Source: Phaeoceros laevis (lineage: Eukaryota > Anthocerotophyta > Anthocerotopsida > Notothyladales). Taken from it: a DNA stretch of 64,000 bases. Position numbers and translations under genes: made by a program. Shown one piece after another: positions 24,082 through 35,600 of the stretch. The notes under the pieces are model-generated. The model made no database searches. It was not told the origin of the DNA and saw nothing but the letters and a program-made list of their open reading frames with translations. Location: NCBI GenBank assembly GCA_049999765.1, contig JBNGIQ010009228.1, positions 158,521 through 222,520 of the forward strand, written 5' to 3'. How positions within the stretch are numbered: position 1 is the first letter of the stretch; every line of letters begins with the position of its first letter.

Positions 24082-24534
24082 TGTCTTGTTATTTCTCTCA
24101 CAAGGTGTACATAAGCCACATGACGTACAATTTTACTACTGAAGTGGGCGTTCAGAAGATCCACAGTAATATCGACATGTACGTTCCGTCAACGCCGACA
24201 GTGTCGATATCAAAAGAGTCAGGGGTGGGTAGTTTAGGGTGCTGGGTAGTGGGTATTGAAGTCCACACGGTATCCGTCAACGCCGACAGCGTCGAAATCA
24301 AAGAGGTCGGTAGTTTAATTAGCGCGCTGGGTAATAAAGTTCACAGTGTAACAAATGAAGCGCGACGGAAGATGCGGAGGTCGAAGATCGAACAGTCCAA
24401 GTCCATCCTGAAGCACTCTTCCACGGGTTTCTCTGACTGTTGTCTTACCCTAAGCACGATAAGCAAACTTCCTCCTCCAGCTCCGCCGTGAGATCGGCAC
24501 CTGTGCTTGTAGCCGGTCCAAAACAACCCAGCAC
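24082..24534. repeat. Intergenic with a two-copy direct repeat
   Basis: CGTCAACGCCGACAG(T/C)GTCGA occurs at about 24188 and 24277, each followed by a GTAGTTTA-containing segment. This is a roughly 90-bp duplication close to the RSP9 start. No gene seen. Confidence 0.75.
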
Positions 24535-24960
24535 TGTCGCTCGCGTGATTCAATCAAAGCAGCTCTTGCCATTTATGGCTGAAGCCCCTGTCTTATGGCT
24601 TTCGGTAGCACATTCCCTAAGTTGTTGTCTACTCCTACTCGATCTCTAGATTGAGCATGGATCGAACAGGCGCGGGTGGAAGGGCTCCTCGGGACACCTT
24701 CTTCTCGATATGTTCAGCTAATAAAAGCTCTGCATCTCTTCCACGGCAGCTCTGCATCGCGTGATTCTGCAAAGCAGCTCTTGCAATTTATGGCTAAAGC
24801 CCTTGGCTCATGGCTTTCGGGAGCACATTCCCAAAGTCTTGGTATAGTCCTAGCCCATCTCTTGATAGAGCATGGATCTAGCTGGCTGGGGGCGGATGGG
24901 CTCCTCGTCTAACCTTCGTCTTGACATGTTCAGCTAGTAATGAGAGCTCAGCATCTCTTC
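24535..24960. repeat. Imperfect tandem duplication of about 215 bp
   Basis: Unit 1 (about 24540-24750) and unit 2 (about 24755-24960) share AAAGCAGCTCTTGC, ATTTATGGCT, ATGGCTTTCGG, AGCACATTCCC and the TTCAGCTA / CATCTCTTCCACGG ends. The second unit runs into the first recognisable WD40 exon. Confidence 0.8.
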
Positions 24961-24977
24961 CACGGAAGCCGGAGCGG

Positions 24978-27796
24978 ATGAAGGTGCGTGTGCATCGGAA
25001 GGGCTCAAAGGAGTTCACCGAGCTGTTCATGAAGCAGAACATCAAGGCGCACATGGGGGCCGTTTTGACGATGAAGTTCAGTGTGGATGGTAGTTTGCTA
25101 GCCTCTGCAGGAAAGGACTGTGTTATTCACGTGTGGGAGGTTTTAGATCGGCCTTTGTCGGGGGAGATGGAAAGGTCGGATTCGTCTGGAAAAGCAAGCT
25201 GCTCGCCGCGGGCTTCCTTGGGCAACGGACACCAGCGCGGTAACAACTCCATGAAAAGGAATGCTAGCGGAGCTGGAATGGACTTGCCACCGAAATCGTT
25301 TAGGCTTTCGGAGAAGGCAAAGCATTCCTTTTATGGTCACACAGAAGATGTTCTGGACCTGTCCTGGTCTTATTCTCAGGTACCTGTAGGAGTTGGTTGC
25401 TGATGATTGGTTCTTGAACTAGTCACTTTGATCCACTCTGGGTCAATCGTGCAAGCTTGACTGTCTCAATTCCCAGTTTGTGGTCTGGTGAGATGTGCTT
25501 ACTCCACCCTTTGTTTCTAACAACACCCTTGAACAGTTTCTTCTGTCATCATCCAAGGATAAAACAGTCCGCTTATGGCATGTTTCTTCTGGTGATTGTC
25601 TGCGCACGTTCACACACAACGACTATGGTATGCCTTGTCACCACATTTTCCATTCAATGCATGACTACATTGCTTCATCTGACGTTCAGAGAGAAAGGTG
25701 TCCAGGAGTGCATTGCCATGCACATTGCTGCTAGCAGGCTCTGGATATCAGGATTTAAGACACTTTCTGATCAGTCAATATCAACTTGTGTTGTCTGGAG
25801 GTCGGAGCAGTTACCTGCATTCAGTTTAACCCAGTTGATGATAGATATTTCATCAGTGGATCACTGGACGACAAGGTCCGAATTTGGAGTATCCCTGATT
25901 ATCGAGTTGTAGACTGGACGGATATTCGCTCAATGGTGACTGCAGCTTGTTACACACCCGATGGCAAGGTATAAGTTGTCAAGGCTTGTCCTTGAAGACG
26001 GTCTTTTGCTTGGCAGAGTACAGTGCTTCTCACTGGGGCCAATTTGTTTCTCTGACAGGGAGTATTCATCGGTTCTTACAAAGGCAGCTGTAGATATTAC
26101 CAGACAACAGGCAAGGATCCTGTTTGAATGTAAATTCTTTATCGTCCCTGCTTGTCAAGACCTTCCAACGGTGGCTTAGCACTTGCATGTCACCACCCCT
26201 ATCTAACCTTGCGATGTGCCTTGTGACCAGGAAACAAGCTGCAGTTCCACCATCAATTTGAGGTCTCTGAAACGAAGAAACGGAAAGGATATGGCAAGAA
26301 GATCTGTGGTGTCCAGGTAGGTCTCCTGCTGGTCATGCCTGGAAGAAGACATCACTCCAGTCTTTCGTGGCAGTTACTGCTTTCTGCTGCACCTGACCTT
26401 GCGTCCTTACATTGTAGTGCATGCCAGGAGATGCTAGGAAGTTGTTAGTCACGTCTAATGACTCACGGGTGCGGCTATTTGAAGGCACAGAACTCTGTTG
26501 CAAATACAAAGGTCAGTAGTACGCCTGCCACAGTACATGAAATCTCGTGCTGCCACTTCATGTTGCTGATCATGTTAAATATTTCCACCCTACTTGGTGC
26601 GGTCGTAATGCAGTGTGGAGTTCTTTTCTTGCAGCATGCAAGATTGGTTAGTTAGTGATGAACCATTTGTACTTCTTGCGCTGTATGCAGGCATACGCAA
26701 CTCCAATGGTCAAATTTCCGCTTCTTTTAGTGCAGACGGTCACTACATCATTTGTGCTAGTGAGGACTCACGGGTCTACATTTGGAATGCAAAGCCTTCC
26801 GTAAATGGCTCGAGCAGGAGAGATGCGGACCAGCCATGTGAAGACTATGTTTCCCGTGATGTATGTGTGGCAATCCCGTGGCCAGGATCAAGTGCCCAAA
26901 CCCCCAGAGGAGGTTCACCAGCACCATCACGGACTGATCTGTCTGGTGGTGAAGAGCAATCTAACAAGACCGGATCCCAAGCTTCCTCACCATGGCTGGG
27001 TGCAGTACGGGCTGATGCAGATGTGCAACCTGGATGCATTTCGAAACAGCTATTCAGGAGCTTAGGCCGTCAAAGATTGCATCCAGCAGGTGATCAGGGA
27101 GAGTGTGGCGCCCCTGAATTGTGGAACCTGGAGCAACGGGACTCAATTCCTCTGGCTGCTGCAAAGAATGGAGGTGTACATAATGTTTACAAAAATGGTC
27201 TCAACCTGGACCAGGGGGAGTATGAGAATGACAGTCCGAGTTCAGGGGAAGAGCAGGGTTTCAGGCACGGCTCTCACTGCCGTTGTAGGAAATGCTCGGA
27301 GCTGGTCACAAGTGACAAACAAGTACTTGGTGCAGACTCGCTTCCGTCCGGTAGCCGTCGACCCTCACCAGATACGAATTCTGATCTTTCCCTGCATTCA
27401 GTTTCTCAAATTACTTCTCCAATAGAACCCTATCTTGCTTTCCAGAACAGTAGTATTGCTAACTCCAGCAGCCAGAATAGCTTCAGCTCAATCGAAATGA
27501 GGGAAGAGTATGCCTCTGCTGCCTTAACTTCGCAGGTCTCGAGCCTAGACGTCAATGAAACCCTGGCTAGTACCGGCACTAACACAAGTTTTGTCAAGCC
27601 CTCCTTCATTGCTGCTAATGGAACACTATCCCCTCACTTGAGCAGCAACAGCAGTAGCAGCGTGGACCTTGCTGGAAGCGCTTCAATTGCCAAGTTGTCT
27701 TCTGTCTCACCAAGCTGTGGTCTGGTCATTGTTACAGCTGGGTTAGGAGGAGAGATCAGAACCTTCCAAAATTATTGCCATGCCGACATGGTCTAA
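24978..27796 (+). CDS. WD40-repeat protein (plant WDR44-like), 5' end uncertain
   Basis: Seven exons: 24978-25379, 25537-25627, 25811-25968, 26059-26110, 26231-26316, 26418-26511 and 26691-27796, about 662 residues from the first in-frame ATG. WD repeats start at once: [20 protein letters not shown], then [12 protein letters not shown], then [11 protein letters not shown], a further repeat with [13 protein letters not shown], and [11 protein letters not shown]. The last exon is a long Ser-rich region ending in [19 protein letters not shown], typical of this plant family. Known members carry several hundred residues before the first repeat, and these are missing here. The ATG used may be internal, with the true upstream exons lost in or hidden by the tandem duplication. 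The intron at 26111-26230 has a GC donor. Molecular role unknown; WD propellers act as scaffolds. Confidence 0.85.
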
Positions 27797-28279
27797 GTTT
27801 TGTAGCTCAATCATTTCTGAGAAAGGCCAATTCGTCTTCTTGTCCAACATCACTAACGAGTCTGAGATCAGCCTGGGCATTTCGAGCCTCGATGAATTCT
27901 GACTGAGCCACCAATTGAAAGTATAATGAATAGCTTCATGACGGGGATCAGAAAATCCCACTGTCAGCGAAATGATCACAACAACTGTTGTAAAACCTAG
28001 GTTATATGCGGTTTTGGTTGGTCATCTACATGACAAGTACCAGTGAGTCCTTTTGTCCTCACGGATACCTGACAGTCACAGACTTACAGACATGTCCCCG
28101 AAAGTGAGACACGAGTCCTTCATTAAACGTATGGGTTCCAGACGTGATCATGCAACAGCAACTCAAGTTGGGACTGACACCACAGTTTAGGATAGCTTCA
28201 CGACACGAAACTCTTGTCGGAAGATGCTTTGACGAGTCGAATGTCGAATGGTAACGGTTTCCACAAGGTCCGCTACCAC
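27797..28279. other. Convergent intergenic, no gene seen
   Basis: Between the 3' ends of the WD40 and PLATZ genes. Only short unrecognised ORFs. Confidence 0.5.
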
Positions 28280-28288
28280 TATAAATAG
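28280..28288 (+). promoter_or_regulatory. TATA box pointing into the 3' end of the PLATZ gene
   Basis: TATAAATAG stands in a locally clean context. It would start a plus-strand transcript near 28315, antisense to the PLATZ coding region, where an ORF of about 150 codons opens. It is a sequence match only. Confidence 0.4.
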
Positions 28289-28463
28289 AGGACATGTTTA
28301 GGATCTACAAAAACAATTTTACAAGAGATCAATCCAGCCAGCCTTCTCTCCATCACCCTTGATCTGTACAGTTGCCATCGTCGATGACGCTTCGTGTTGA
28401 CAAAGGCAGAACGATCTCAATTTTGAGCTTCTCCTCGAGATCCGAATTTTGCAGGAGAAGCTC

Positions 28464-29771
28464 TCACATAAGAGGTGCCCGGTGTGGTATTCCTTTCCTG
28501 GAATGCCTGCGCTCCGTCAGTGGCCTTTCCATTCCTGTGCGAGTGCCGCGCACAGGGCTCCTGTTGGGGCTTCCGGCCGGGCTCCGGGTCGGGCTTGTAA
28601 TTGAGCTCCGGACAGGGCTCCCACTTGGAGGTGAGACAGGCATCGATGAAGCACCACCCGGGGGGGTGGCGGGACTAGCAATTCCACCGAGAGCGCCCTG
28701 CCAAGACTGTAGAGGCAGGACTGAGGTCGGCGAGCACACAATGGTGAGCCGGCCTTGGAAGCTTTTGCGGTTCGCAAGAATGTCCAAAGCTCGCAAAAGC
28801 TGGCTGCCCCTGTCCTTGCCACCAACCTGATCGTCAGTGCCGAATTTGTTCAGGCTGCTGGTAGCCAATTCCGCTGCATCCGAGCTGTAGCCATTCCTTC
28901 CTTCGGTCCCTCCTAGGCCTGGCGGCGGCTTCACCGTCTTCCTTTTTTTCCGGACCAAGCCATCCGGCTGCACTACCTCCGGTGCGTCACTGTACTCCCT
29001 CTCCAGCTTGGAGCCTGAGCTGGTGTCTTCCTCCTTGTCCTGCATTTTCCTCTTACGAACAACTGGAGCCGCAAGCTGGAGGAGGCCATCCAATTCCCGC
29101 CCCCCCGTGCCTCCAGCCTTCTGCGCATCTGCCTGCTTCCGAGCCTGCACCCTGCCTCCCTGCCGAATTGTGCTGTTGCCTAGGCTTCCGTCCCTTCTGG
29201 AACCATCACTACAAGATTCCCCCGGAATCACCTTCTTCTTCACCACGGGCTGCGCTGCTCCCCCTCCTCCTGCCACTGGCACCACAGATCCTCCCTCCTC
29301 GTCAATGCTGAATGTGAGATCATGTTCATGGGGCTTGCCCCTAATTCCATCGAGCTTACACTGCAGAGAACAAAACCTCACGGGCTCCGCGAATGTCCTC
29401 TTGCACATCTCACAGCGCGGATGCATTTTAGGCGGATTGGCCTGAGGCCTGCGGTGGAGGAATACAATCTTGGAGCCATTGATGGAGTAAATCATAATGT
29501 CTCTGACATCCAGGTACCTCTGCACATCCGCCACCCTCACCGCATCCTTGTAGGACGCCTTCCTAGTCTGCAAAGTAGCATGGCCGGCATGTGACCGGAG
29601 GCCGACTGAGCACAGCGGTCCCTCCACGCAATCTAAGCAGAAATGATTTCTCTCCCCCTTCCCTCCGGTGTGCTTGTTGCAAATGCCGAAGTAGCCATGC
29701 GAAAGGAAATGCTCCACCCATGCCGGCCCCTCCCGGCCGCCCGCCGCTCCCTCGTCCACGTCCTTGGCCAT
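28464..29771 (-). CDS. PLATZ zinc-binding transcription factor
   Basis: A single uninterrupted ORF of 435 residues. The PLATZ domain occupies about residues 18-140. It starts with WVEHFLSHGYFGICNKH and continues with the B-box-like NHFCLDCVEGPLCS ... HAGH cluster, then the DVQRYLDVRDIMIYSINGSKI block. It ends in a second Cys cluster, CEMCKRTFAEPVRFCSLQCK. The rest is low complexity: Lys/Arg patches (RKKRKT) that could be nuclear signals, and a Ser/Pro/Arg-rich tail with repeated SPxRSP-like units. PLATZ proteins are plant-specific and bind A/T-rich DNA, generally repressing transcription; RNA polymerase III roles are known for some. Many seed-plant PLATZ proteins are shorter (about 200-260 residues), so the tail is long. 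No intron was needed. Confidence 0.94.
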   Translation of the reverse strand: MAKDVDEGAAGGREGPAWVEHFLSHGYFGICNKHTGGKGERNHFCLDCVEGPLCSVGLRSHAGHATLQTRKASYKDAVRVADVQRYLDVRDIMIYSINGSKIVFLHRRPQANPPKMHPRCEMCKRTFAEPVRFCSLQCKLDGIRGKPHEHDLTFSIDEEGGSVVPVAGGGGAAQPVVKKKVIPGESCSDGSRRDGSLGNSTIRQGGRVQARKQADAQKAGGTGGRELDGLLQLAAPVVRKRKMQDKEEDTSSGSKLEREYSDAPEVVQPDGLVRKKRKTVKPPPGLGGTEGRNGYSSDAAELATSSLNKFGTDDQVGGKDRGSQLLRALDILANRKSFQGRLTIVCSPTSVLPLQSWQGALGGIASPATPPGGASSMPVSPPSGSPVRSSITSPTRSPAGSPNRSPVRGTRTGMERPLTERRHSRKGIPHRAPLM

Positions 29772-31410
29772 CTCCCACAGCTGCTATCTCCGACACCGCG
29801 TAGAAGCCACCGCCTCAAGCAATTGCAACTCGGAATTGCTCACAGCCATTACGCAATGTGACTCCAACCGGTAGAGGGGGACAACTTGGCCCTGCTTCGG
29901 TTCCTGGCTTGCTCACGCTTCTGCCTAGCCTGCATGTCGGCGCCTTTGAAAGGCCGCCGCCGAGGTTGGCGAAACTGGCGAAACGGAGGGCCCGGGCCCG
30001 ACCCGGACCACGTCGGCATAGGCCACGCCTGGACAAGAAGGTCCGGGAGTGCCAGGTCAGCCAGGCCACGCCCGCCGCATGCCACTCTACAGCCACGTGT
30101 CCGTGTCGCCACTGCCCGTTCGCCGCACATATTTACCAGTTTTCCTGCAATTTTGGGCCTCCACCAATGGCGCTTCCTCCGAACTTGCTGTCTACGCATT
30201 CAGTTAACTGCCAGACCGCGTCTCCACGCGCCGGGATGCTTGCGGTTCCCTCCTTCCCCTCCATTCCGCGGTTCTCCGCCATCGCTTCTCGGCGACTGCG
30301 CAGTAGCTCGCACCAACTGCTCGCAGTCACCTTTATTTGGCTGCGAGGTCTCGTCTTAACGCCTCATCAGATCGCTGCTGTCTGAAGGTGTAGCCTAGCA
30401 CTGGCAGTTCTCAGAGAGTGATGCCTCTTTTTTTTGGACATCCGTGAGCTGCTTTTGCGCTTTCCTACGGCATTTTCCTCTTGTTTTCTCCTTCAGGACC
30501 AAGGAGTTTCCTGAGCATGATGCTACCTAGGGTTGTTTGATCTTACTGCTCTACCGATCACACTCGCTAGGGATCTGCTTTCCTGACAAAAATTCTCAGC
30601 GACTAGCTGTCTTGCCTATTCGCGAAGCAGAAAGCTGAGAGTCTGCTCTCCGCTTGCAAGCATTTCCACTAACAGAGAGCTCAGCTGGTTTGCAAGGAAG
30701 CACCTGGAGCTGTCGTCTTGGATGCCGCTTGGCTCTTCGTTTCAGTACGATATTGGCTGGCTGTTTTCTGGCTGTTTTCTGGCGTTTTTTGTGCAGGCTG
30801 TCCAGACGTCTAAGCATGTGGTTGCAAATTGTCAAGCATATAATATGACTGCTTTACATTTGCCACTCCAGGCAGGTGGCATTGAATGGTAGAAGATGCT
30901 TAGGGCAGTCTGCATATGTATGCCAGATGTATGTCAAGTTGCTCTCTGATTGAGCACCTAGGATGAATTCAGTTGACTCACATGTGACTGCAATTCGGCA
31001 TCTGAAGACACTACATCGCCGGAATGAAGGAACCGCCGGCTACATCCCAAGTTATTGTTCTTGTGTTGTACTGACCTGTTATGCACTCGTGTTAAGCTGT
31101 CGTGCTATGCAGACCCTATCCTCCACTAGGCCACTTGCCGCGTGGAAGAGAGGATACACCGAGATTCTCGTGGCAGTTGGAGGGACCATGGCAGCTCTCC
31201 GAAGTGACATGGGGCGCTTTTCCCTCGCTGCATCTGCTGGTTACCAGATAAGCAAGTCTAACCAGACTATTTGGAAACTCGAGTTACCATGTCACAAGTT
31301 CATATTTGGAGTGAAAAGTTTCAAAAACCTTTGGAAAATTGTTAGAGTTTGTGGATATTGAAGTCTTGCGTTTGCGTGGCGCTCAGGTACCCGTCTCAAG
31401 GCTGAAGACA
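29772..31410. other. Divergent intergenic, PLATZ to LHC
   Basis: The first 400 bases are GC-rich and contain overlapping ORFs in several frames without recognisable content. They are probably the PLATZ 5' UTR and promoter. A 132-codon plus-strand ORF at 30963-31361 has no family signature. Confidence 0.5.
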
Positions 31411-32286
31411 ATGGCAATGGCGGCAGCTGGAGCAGCAGCGCTGCGACCGGCTGCAATGGCCTCAATGGCCGCAATGCCGGCTTCACCAGGCTACGGCCTT
31501 TGCAGTAGGCAATGGCGGTGCCAGGCACTGCGTGGAGGTGCAGCAGAAGAGGAAGACTCTGCAATGACGGATGTGGGCCTGGACGACGTCTTCAGCCTCA
31601 TTGCTCAGGCGCAGGAAGCGTTCCCCGACGGCCGTCCGCCAGAGGAGCTGGTGGCGGCAGATGCCCCCAGCAGTGGTAGCCGCCCCAGGCCCAGCACGCC
31701 AGCCTCGCGTTGGTACAGCGTCTACGGGCGCTCGGTGGTGCCGTCACAGGATGCTCGCTCGGCCTTTTACGGGCCCCGCCGCCCGCTGTGGCCGGGCCCT
31801 GTGCCTGCTCACCTCCGGGGGGAGTTCCCTGGTGACGCCGGAGTGGACCCGCTGGGGCTCTGTAAAGATCCCGCAGCCTTTGCCCGGTTGCGGGCCAGGG
31901 AGGTGATGAACGGCCGCTGGGCTATGCTGGGAGCCGCCGGCTGCCTGCTTCCGGAGCTGCTGCAGGGCAGTAACTGGGCCGATGCTGCTCAGGAGCATTT
32001 CGTGAGGGGCGGCCCGGGCGTGGGTGAGGTTGTTTTGGGTCTGTTTCTGGTGGTGGCGGAGCTCGGCAGGGCGGTCGGGGCTGACGGGCTGGACGGTCTC
32101 TACCCTGGGAGCAAGGCGTTTGATCCTCTGGGCTTCGCCAACGACGCCGAGTCGTTTGCAGAGCTCAAGGTGAAGGAGGTGAAGAATGGCAGGCTGGCCA
32201 TGGTGGCCATGGCGGGGTTTTTCGCACAGGCCGCTGTCAGTGGAGTGGGGCCTCTCCAAAACCTACACGATTTCTTGCACCTTTGA
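31411..32286 (+). CDS. Light-harvesting chlorophyll a/b-binding family protein
   Basis: Intronless, 291 residues from the ATG at 31411. The first 50 or so residues are rich in Ala, Met and Ser and look like a plastid transit peptide. The first LHC pigment helix (EVMNGRWAMLGAAG, about residues 162-183) and the third helix (KEVKNGRLAMVAMAGFF, about 254-275) carry the E-x-x-N-x-R chlorophyll/ion-pair signature. A shorter middle helix lies near 203-220. The approach segment (YGPRRPLWP ... GEFPGDAGVDPLGL) is typical of Lhca/Lhcb proteins. It binds chlorophyll in thylakoid antenna complexes. It does not match one canonical subunit well, and the region between helices is short, so it may be a minor or stress-related branch. 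GC content is much higher than in the flanks. Confidence 0.9.
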   Translation: MAMAAAGAAALRPAAMASMAAMPASPGYGLCSRQWRCQALRGGAAEEEDSAMTDVGLDDVFSLIAQAQEAFPDGRPPEELVAADAPSSGSRPRPSTPASRWYSVYGRSVVPSQDARSAFYGPRRPLWPGPVPAHLRGEFPGDAGVDPLGLCKDPAAFARLRAREVMNGRWAMLGAAGCLLPELLQGSNWADAAQEHFVRGGPGVGEVVLGLFLVVAELGRAVGADGLDGLYPGSKAFDPLGFANDAESFAELKVKEVKNGRLAMVAMAGFFAQAAVSGVGPLQNLHDFLHL

Positions 32287-32632
32287 TGGTGAAAGACTTC
32301 GCTGTCACAAAATTTTGCACAATTCTTTCAGGCAGCTCTCAATTCATTGAATGGTTGAATGACTCCCGGTTCAATGGGAGTGGAACACTAGACCCTTATG
32401 ATTGTTTCAACAAAACACTGACGGGTCGTGGGACATGCAGCTGACATTGAAATCCACAAGCAAAAACCGAAACTGTAGTCTCTCCTACAAGGTGTGATAC
32501 TCGCCGTTGGGCAGCAATAGCCCTTCGACACAAACACAGGATTCTCATAGAACAAGCTGCCTCATCAACCTGCAGAATGAAGTGGGCTCACCTAGCCAAA
32601 ACCTAAGTTCTGCCAAAACTCTCTAAGGCTCA
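32287..32632. other. Convergent intergenic
   Basis: 3' flanks of the LHC gene and the alpha/beta-hydrolase; nothing else seen. Confidence 0.5.
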
Positions 32633-35600
32633 CTAAAGGTCTAGATCCCTGTCCTTCATCTCGTCAGTAAAGAGACTGGTGATGATTTTATCAGCCAATC
32701 CAGGGATCCTGCTGAGGAGGTGGCCATGCCCTGGCAGCTCATGGTAGTCTATCCAGGGCAGTTGTTGAGCAATATACCTTTGCATCACCACAGGAACCAG
32801 ATAGTCTTCGTCTCCGTGCCAAATATGCACAGGTATGTATGGATTGTGCAAATCCAGGGGGCTGAAAGGCCATTTTCCAAACGAGACCAGTATGTCACGG
32901 TGAATAGACTCGAACACCCCCTGCTGCTGAGCTTCGTTCTTGATCTGCGGGTCCAGGTACTAGACAGTCACACAAATAATCCTACAAGAGGAAGGCAGCT
33001 CAAATGGAGGGCAAGTTCAGAAGAGAAAAGACCGACCATTCATACCTCATGATCAGTACCCTTCCGCAGCTCCTGATTTTTTCTGATCTCCCGGATAATC
33101 TCCATGTCCCACTTGGACAGGTGCATTGTTTTTGAGCCCGGGGAAGCACTGAGGGGTGGGAAAAACTTCTGGGTCAACCACCAATACGTGAGCCAAGGTG
33201 TGTAGTGGGCGACACGCAGTCCCCAACGGTCTTCAGCGTACTGTGTGCCAAACCCAGCGTTGAACACCTCAGGGGAAAACCCATCCCACCAAAAATTTAT
33301 AACCGGAGCTTCCATGGCCACACCCGCAATCCTGAAGTTTCAAGTTGTGAAGATGCAAAGGAAAGGTTAAGAAAAATGACGTACGGTATACAAATGATAG
33401 TACCACAAATAATCACAACAAAATTAGTTCCATCTCATTATCTTCGCTACTACTAAGTGGATTCCAAATGCATAACCCTGTGGTGTGAAAAAGAAAAGGA
33501 GAGGGCTGGAAACTGTGGTTGCAAAACCTGTGCTGGATGTACTTAAGACAAGACCATGCAGTGATCCCTCCCATTGATGTAGAGATGATATAAAACTTCT
33601 GACCTAGCTCGAGGGCATCAGCAAGCTCTTCAACATCCTGTGCTGTGGACTTGACAGTCCGACCTGGATGAGGATCACTTTGTCCATATCCAGGTCTATC
33701 ATAGCCAACCAGATAGACGCCCAATTTCTCAATTACCTCCTGCGAAATAGTCAAAGCCAGAGCTGGGCCAGGTCCTTAGCCAAGCCATGGAAGCAGCACA
33801 TTACTCTACACGGACACATCAGACAGAGGCAGGATAGCAGACCTTGGACGCAGGAAAGAGGTCAAACCGACTCCTGCTAATTCCATGCAGAGTTATGGCC
33901 TTGAACTTTGCTTGCTCCTTGGGGACACCACCCTCGTGGTATGCTAAATGCCGCCCATCTTTGAGTTGGACACGGGGAGCTGTGACCGGAGGCCCTCCTG
34001 GTGTCCCCACAACAGTCGGTGGAGGAGGTTGGAGAGCATTATAAATAAATGGCACCACAGCGCTGACGATCAGCACCGGAACCAGCTTCAGCCATAGCCC
34101 TACAGGAATTACATTCAGCGATTAGCGCCCTGATTTTCCAGCTGAATAGCATCTCTAACTGGTAACCACAGCACAGCCTGGAAACTGTAGAGTAAATTGA
34201 GCAAGAAGGCGCTTCAGCCCTAGAAATCAGAGAAATGAGCTTGCATATGCTAGGTAGCACCGCACTGGCTTCACCCATGACTAGGAATCAGGAAGAGCGC
34301 AAATACTTCCGAGCAACAAGACGATGTGAAAAAGACCGTAACTGGCTGCATCTAAGCGGGGACTTTTCTGCACTGGGAACTGCCGAAATTGGTACCTTCT
34401 GGTAGGAATGACTTCCTCGGTTGGTTCTTCCGAGTGTGGTTCCGAGCCGCCTTAGCCGAGATCCTCACCATCTTGGCAAGATCCCCGAGGAAACACTGCA
34501 AAAAAACGGTTGCAATGCCGGCATTGGCAGCTGATTTCCCATTGTTTTGCACTTGCACAAGAGAACGGAATTGTAGCAAAGACAGGGACACGAGAACAGC
34601 TGAGCTGCCACAGTTGCGCTGCTCTCACCTTGTCAAAATTTCTGCTCAATAGCGCTTTCTGCTCACTTAGCACCCATTCAAATGCATGATCTTGCTACAG
34701 AAAAAATGCTGCAAAGAGAAGGTGGTTGCGCAGGCTAAAGATCTACCTATACTTCCATCCGACCACCGTCCTGCTGATGGACCGATAACGTGGGACTACA
34801 CCACGGACTGAGAGATGCTTTGAAGGTACTTCGAGAGAGACAGAGAAGGAGCCCTTCTCCGCACGCGGATTGACGGACGGTACCAGATGGTCCTAGTCTA
34901 GCGGACACAAGGCAACTGAACCAATGATGCTCCACGTCTGGTGTGTGGGGGTCGAATCAACCCCTTGAGGAGAGTCGGCCAGTTAAGTTTATGGACTAAT
35001 GAGAGCGGGCAACGCTAACAAAGTGTTATCAGTCTCAAGTGCAACTTGACGCGTTAACGATACAGAGCTTGAACATTGTACTCCGATCCATAGCAGAGCA
35101 CCACAATATTGGAACGGACAGGTTCACCATTCTGATAAGTTGAACCGGCCAGTTTTGGCGGCCTGGAAAGTCTAATCCGGAGCCTGCTCTCGCTGTTATG
35201 TCCTCATTAGGTCGCACCCCAATTCTCTGAACCAGTGCTTCTTAGAAGAGCCTTTCTGTCAGTTGGGCTGTTGAATGTGCTCCTGCAGGCTCAACCTAAG
35301 AAATTCATGATAACCAGGTGCAATACCAGATTACACAGGACAAAATCCGCGAAAGCTCTCTCCCGAGGTAGATCCTGCACACACCAAAAGTCTAGACCGT
35401 CAATTACAGACACAAGACTGGACTGTCATCACAATTCTAAGGCTTACTGCAGAAGATTCCCAAACTGGCCAGAACCTACTGTCACCAGTGGACTATCAAC
35501 ATGTGCCTCACATATCTCGTACCTTGAACTCTTTGTTTTCCTTGTTGACTTGCATCCGCAAACAAACTGAGGCCAGAACCACGCCCTCTGTTACCATGAG

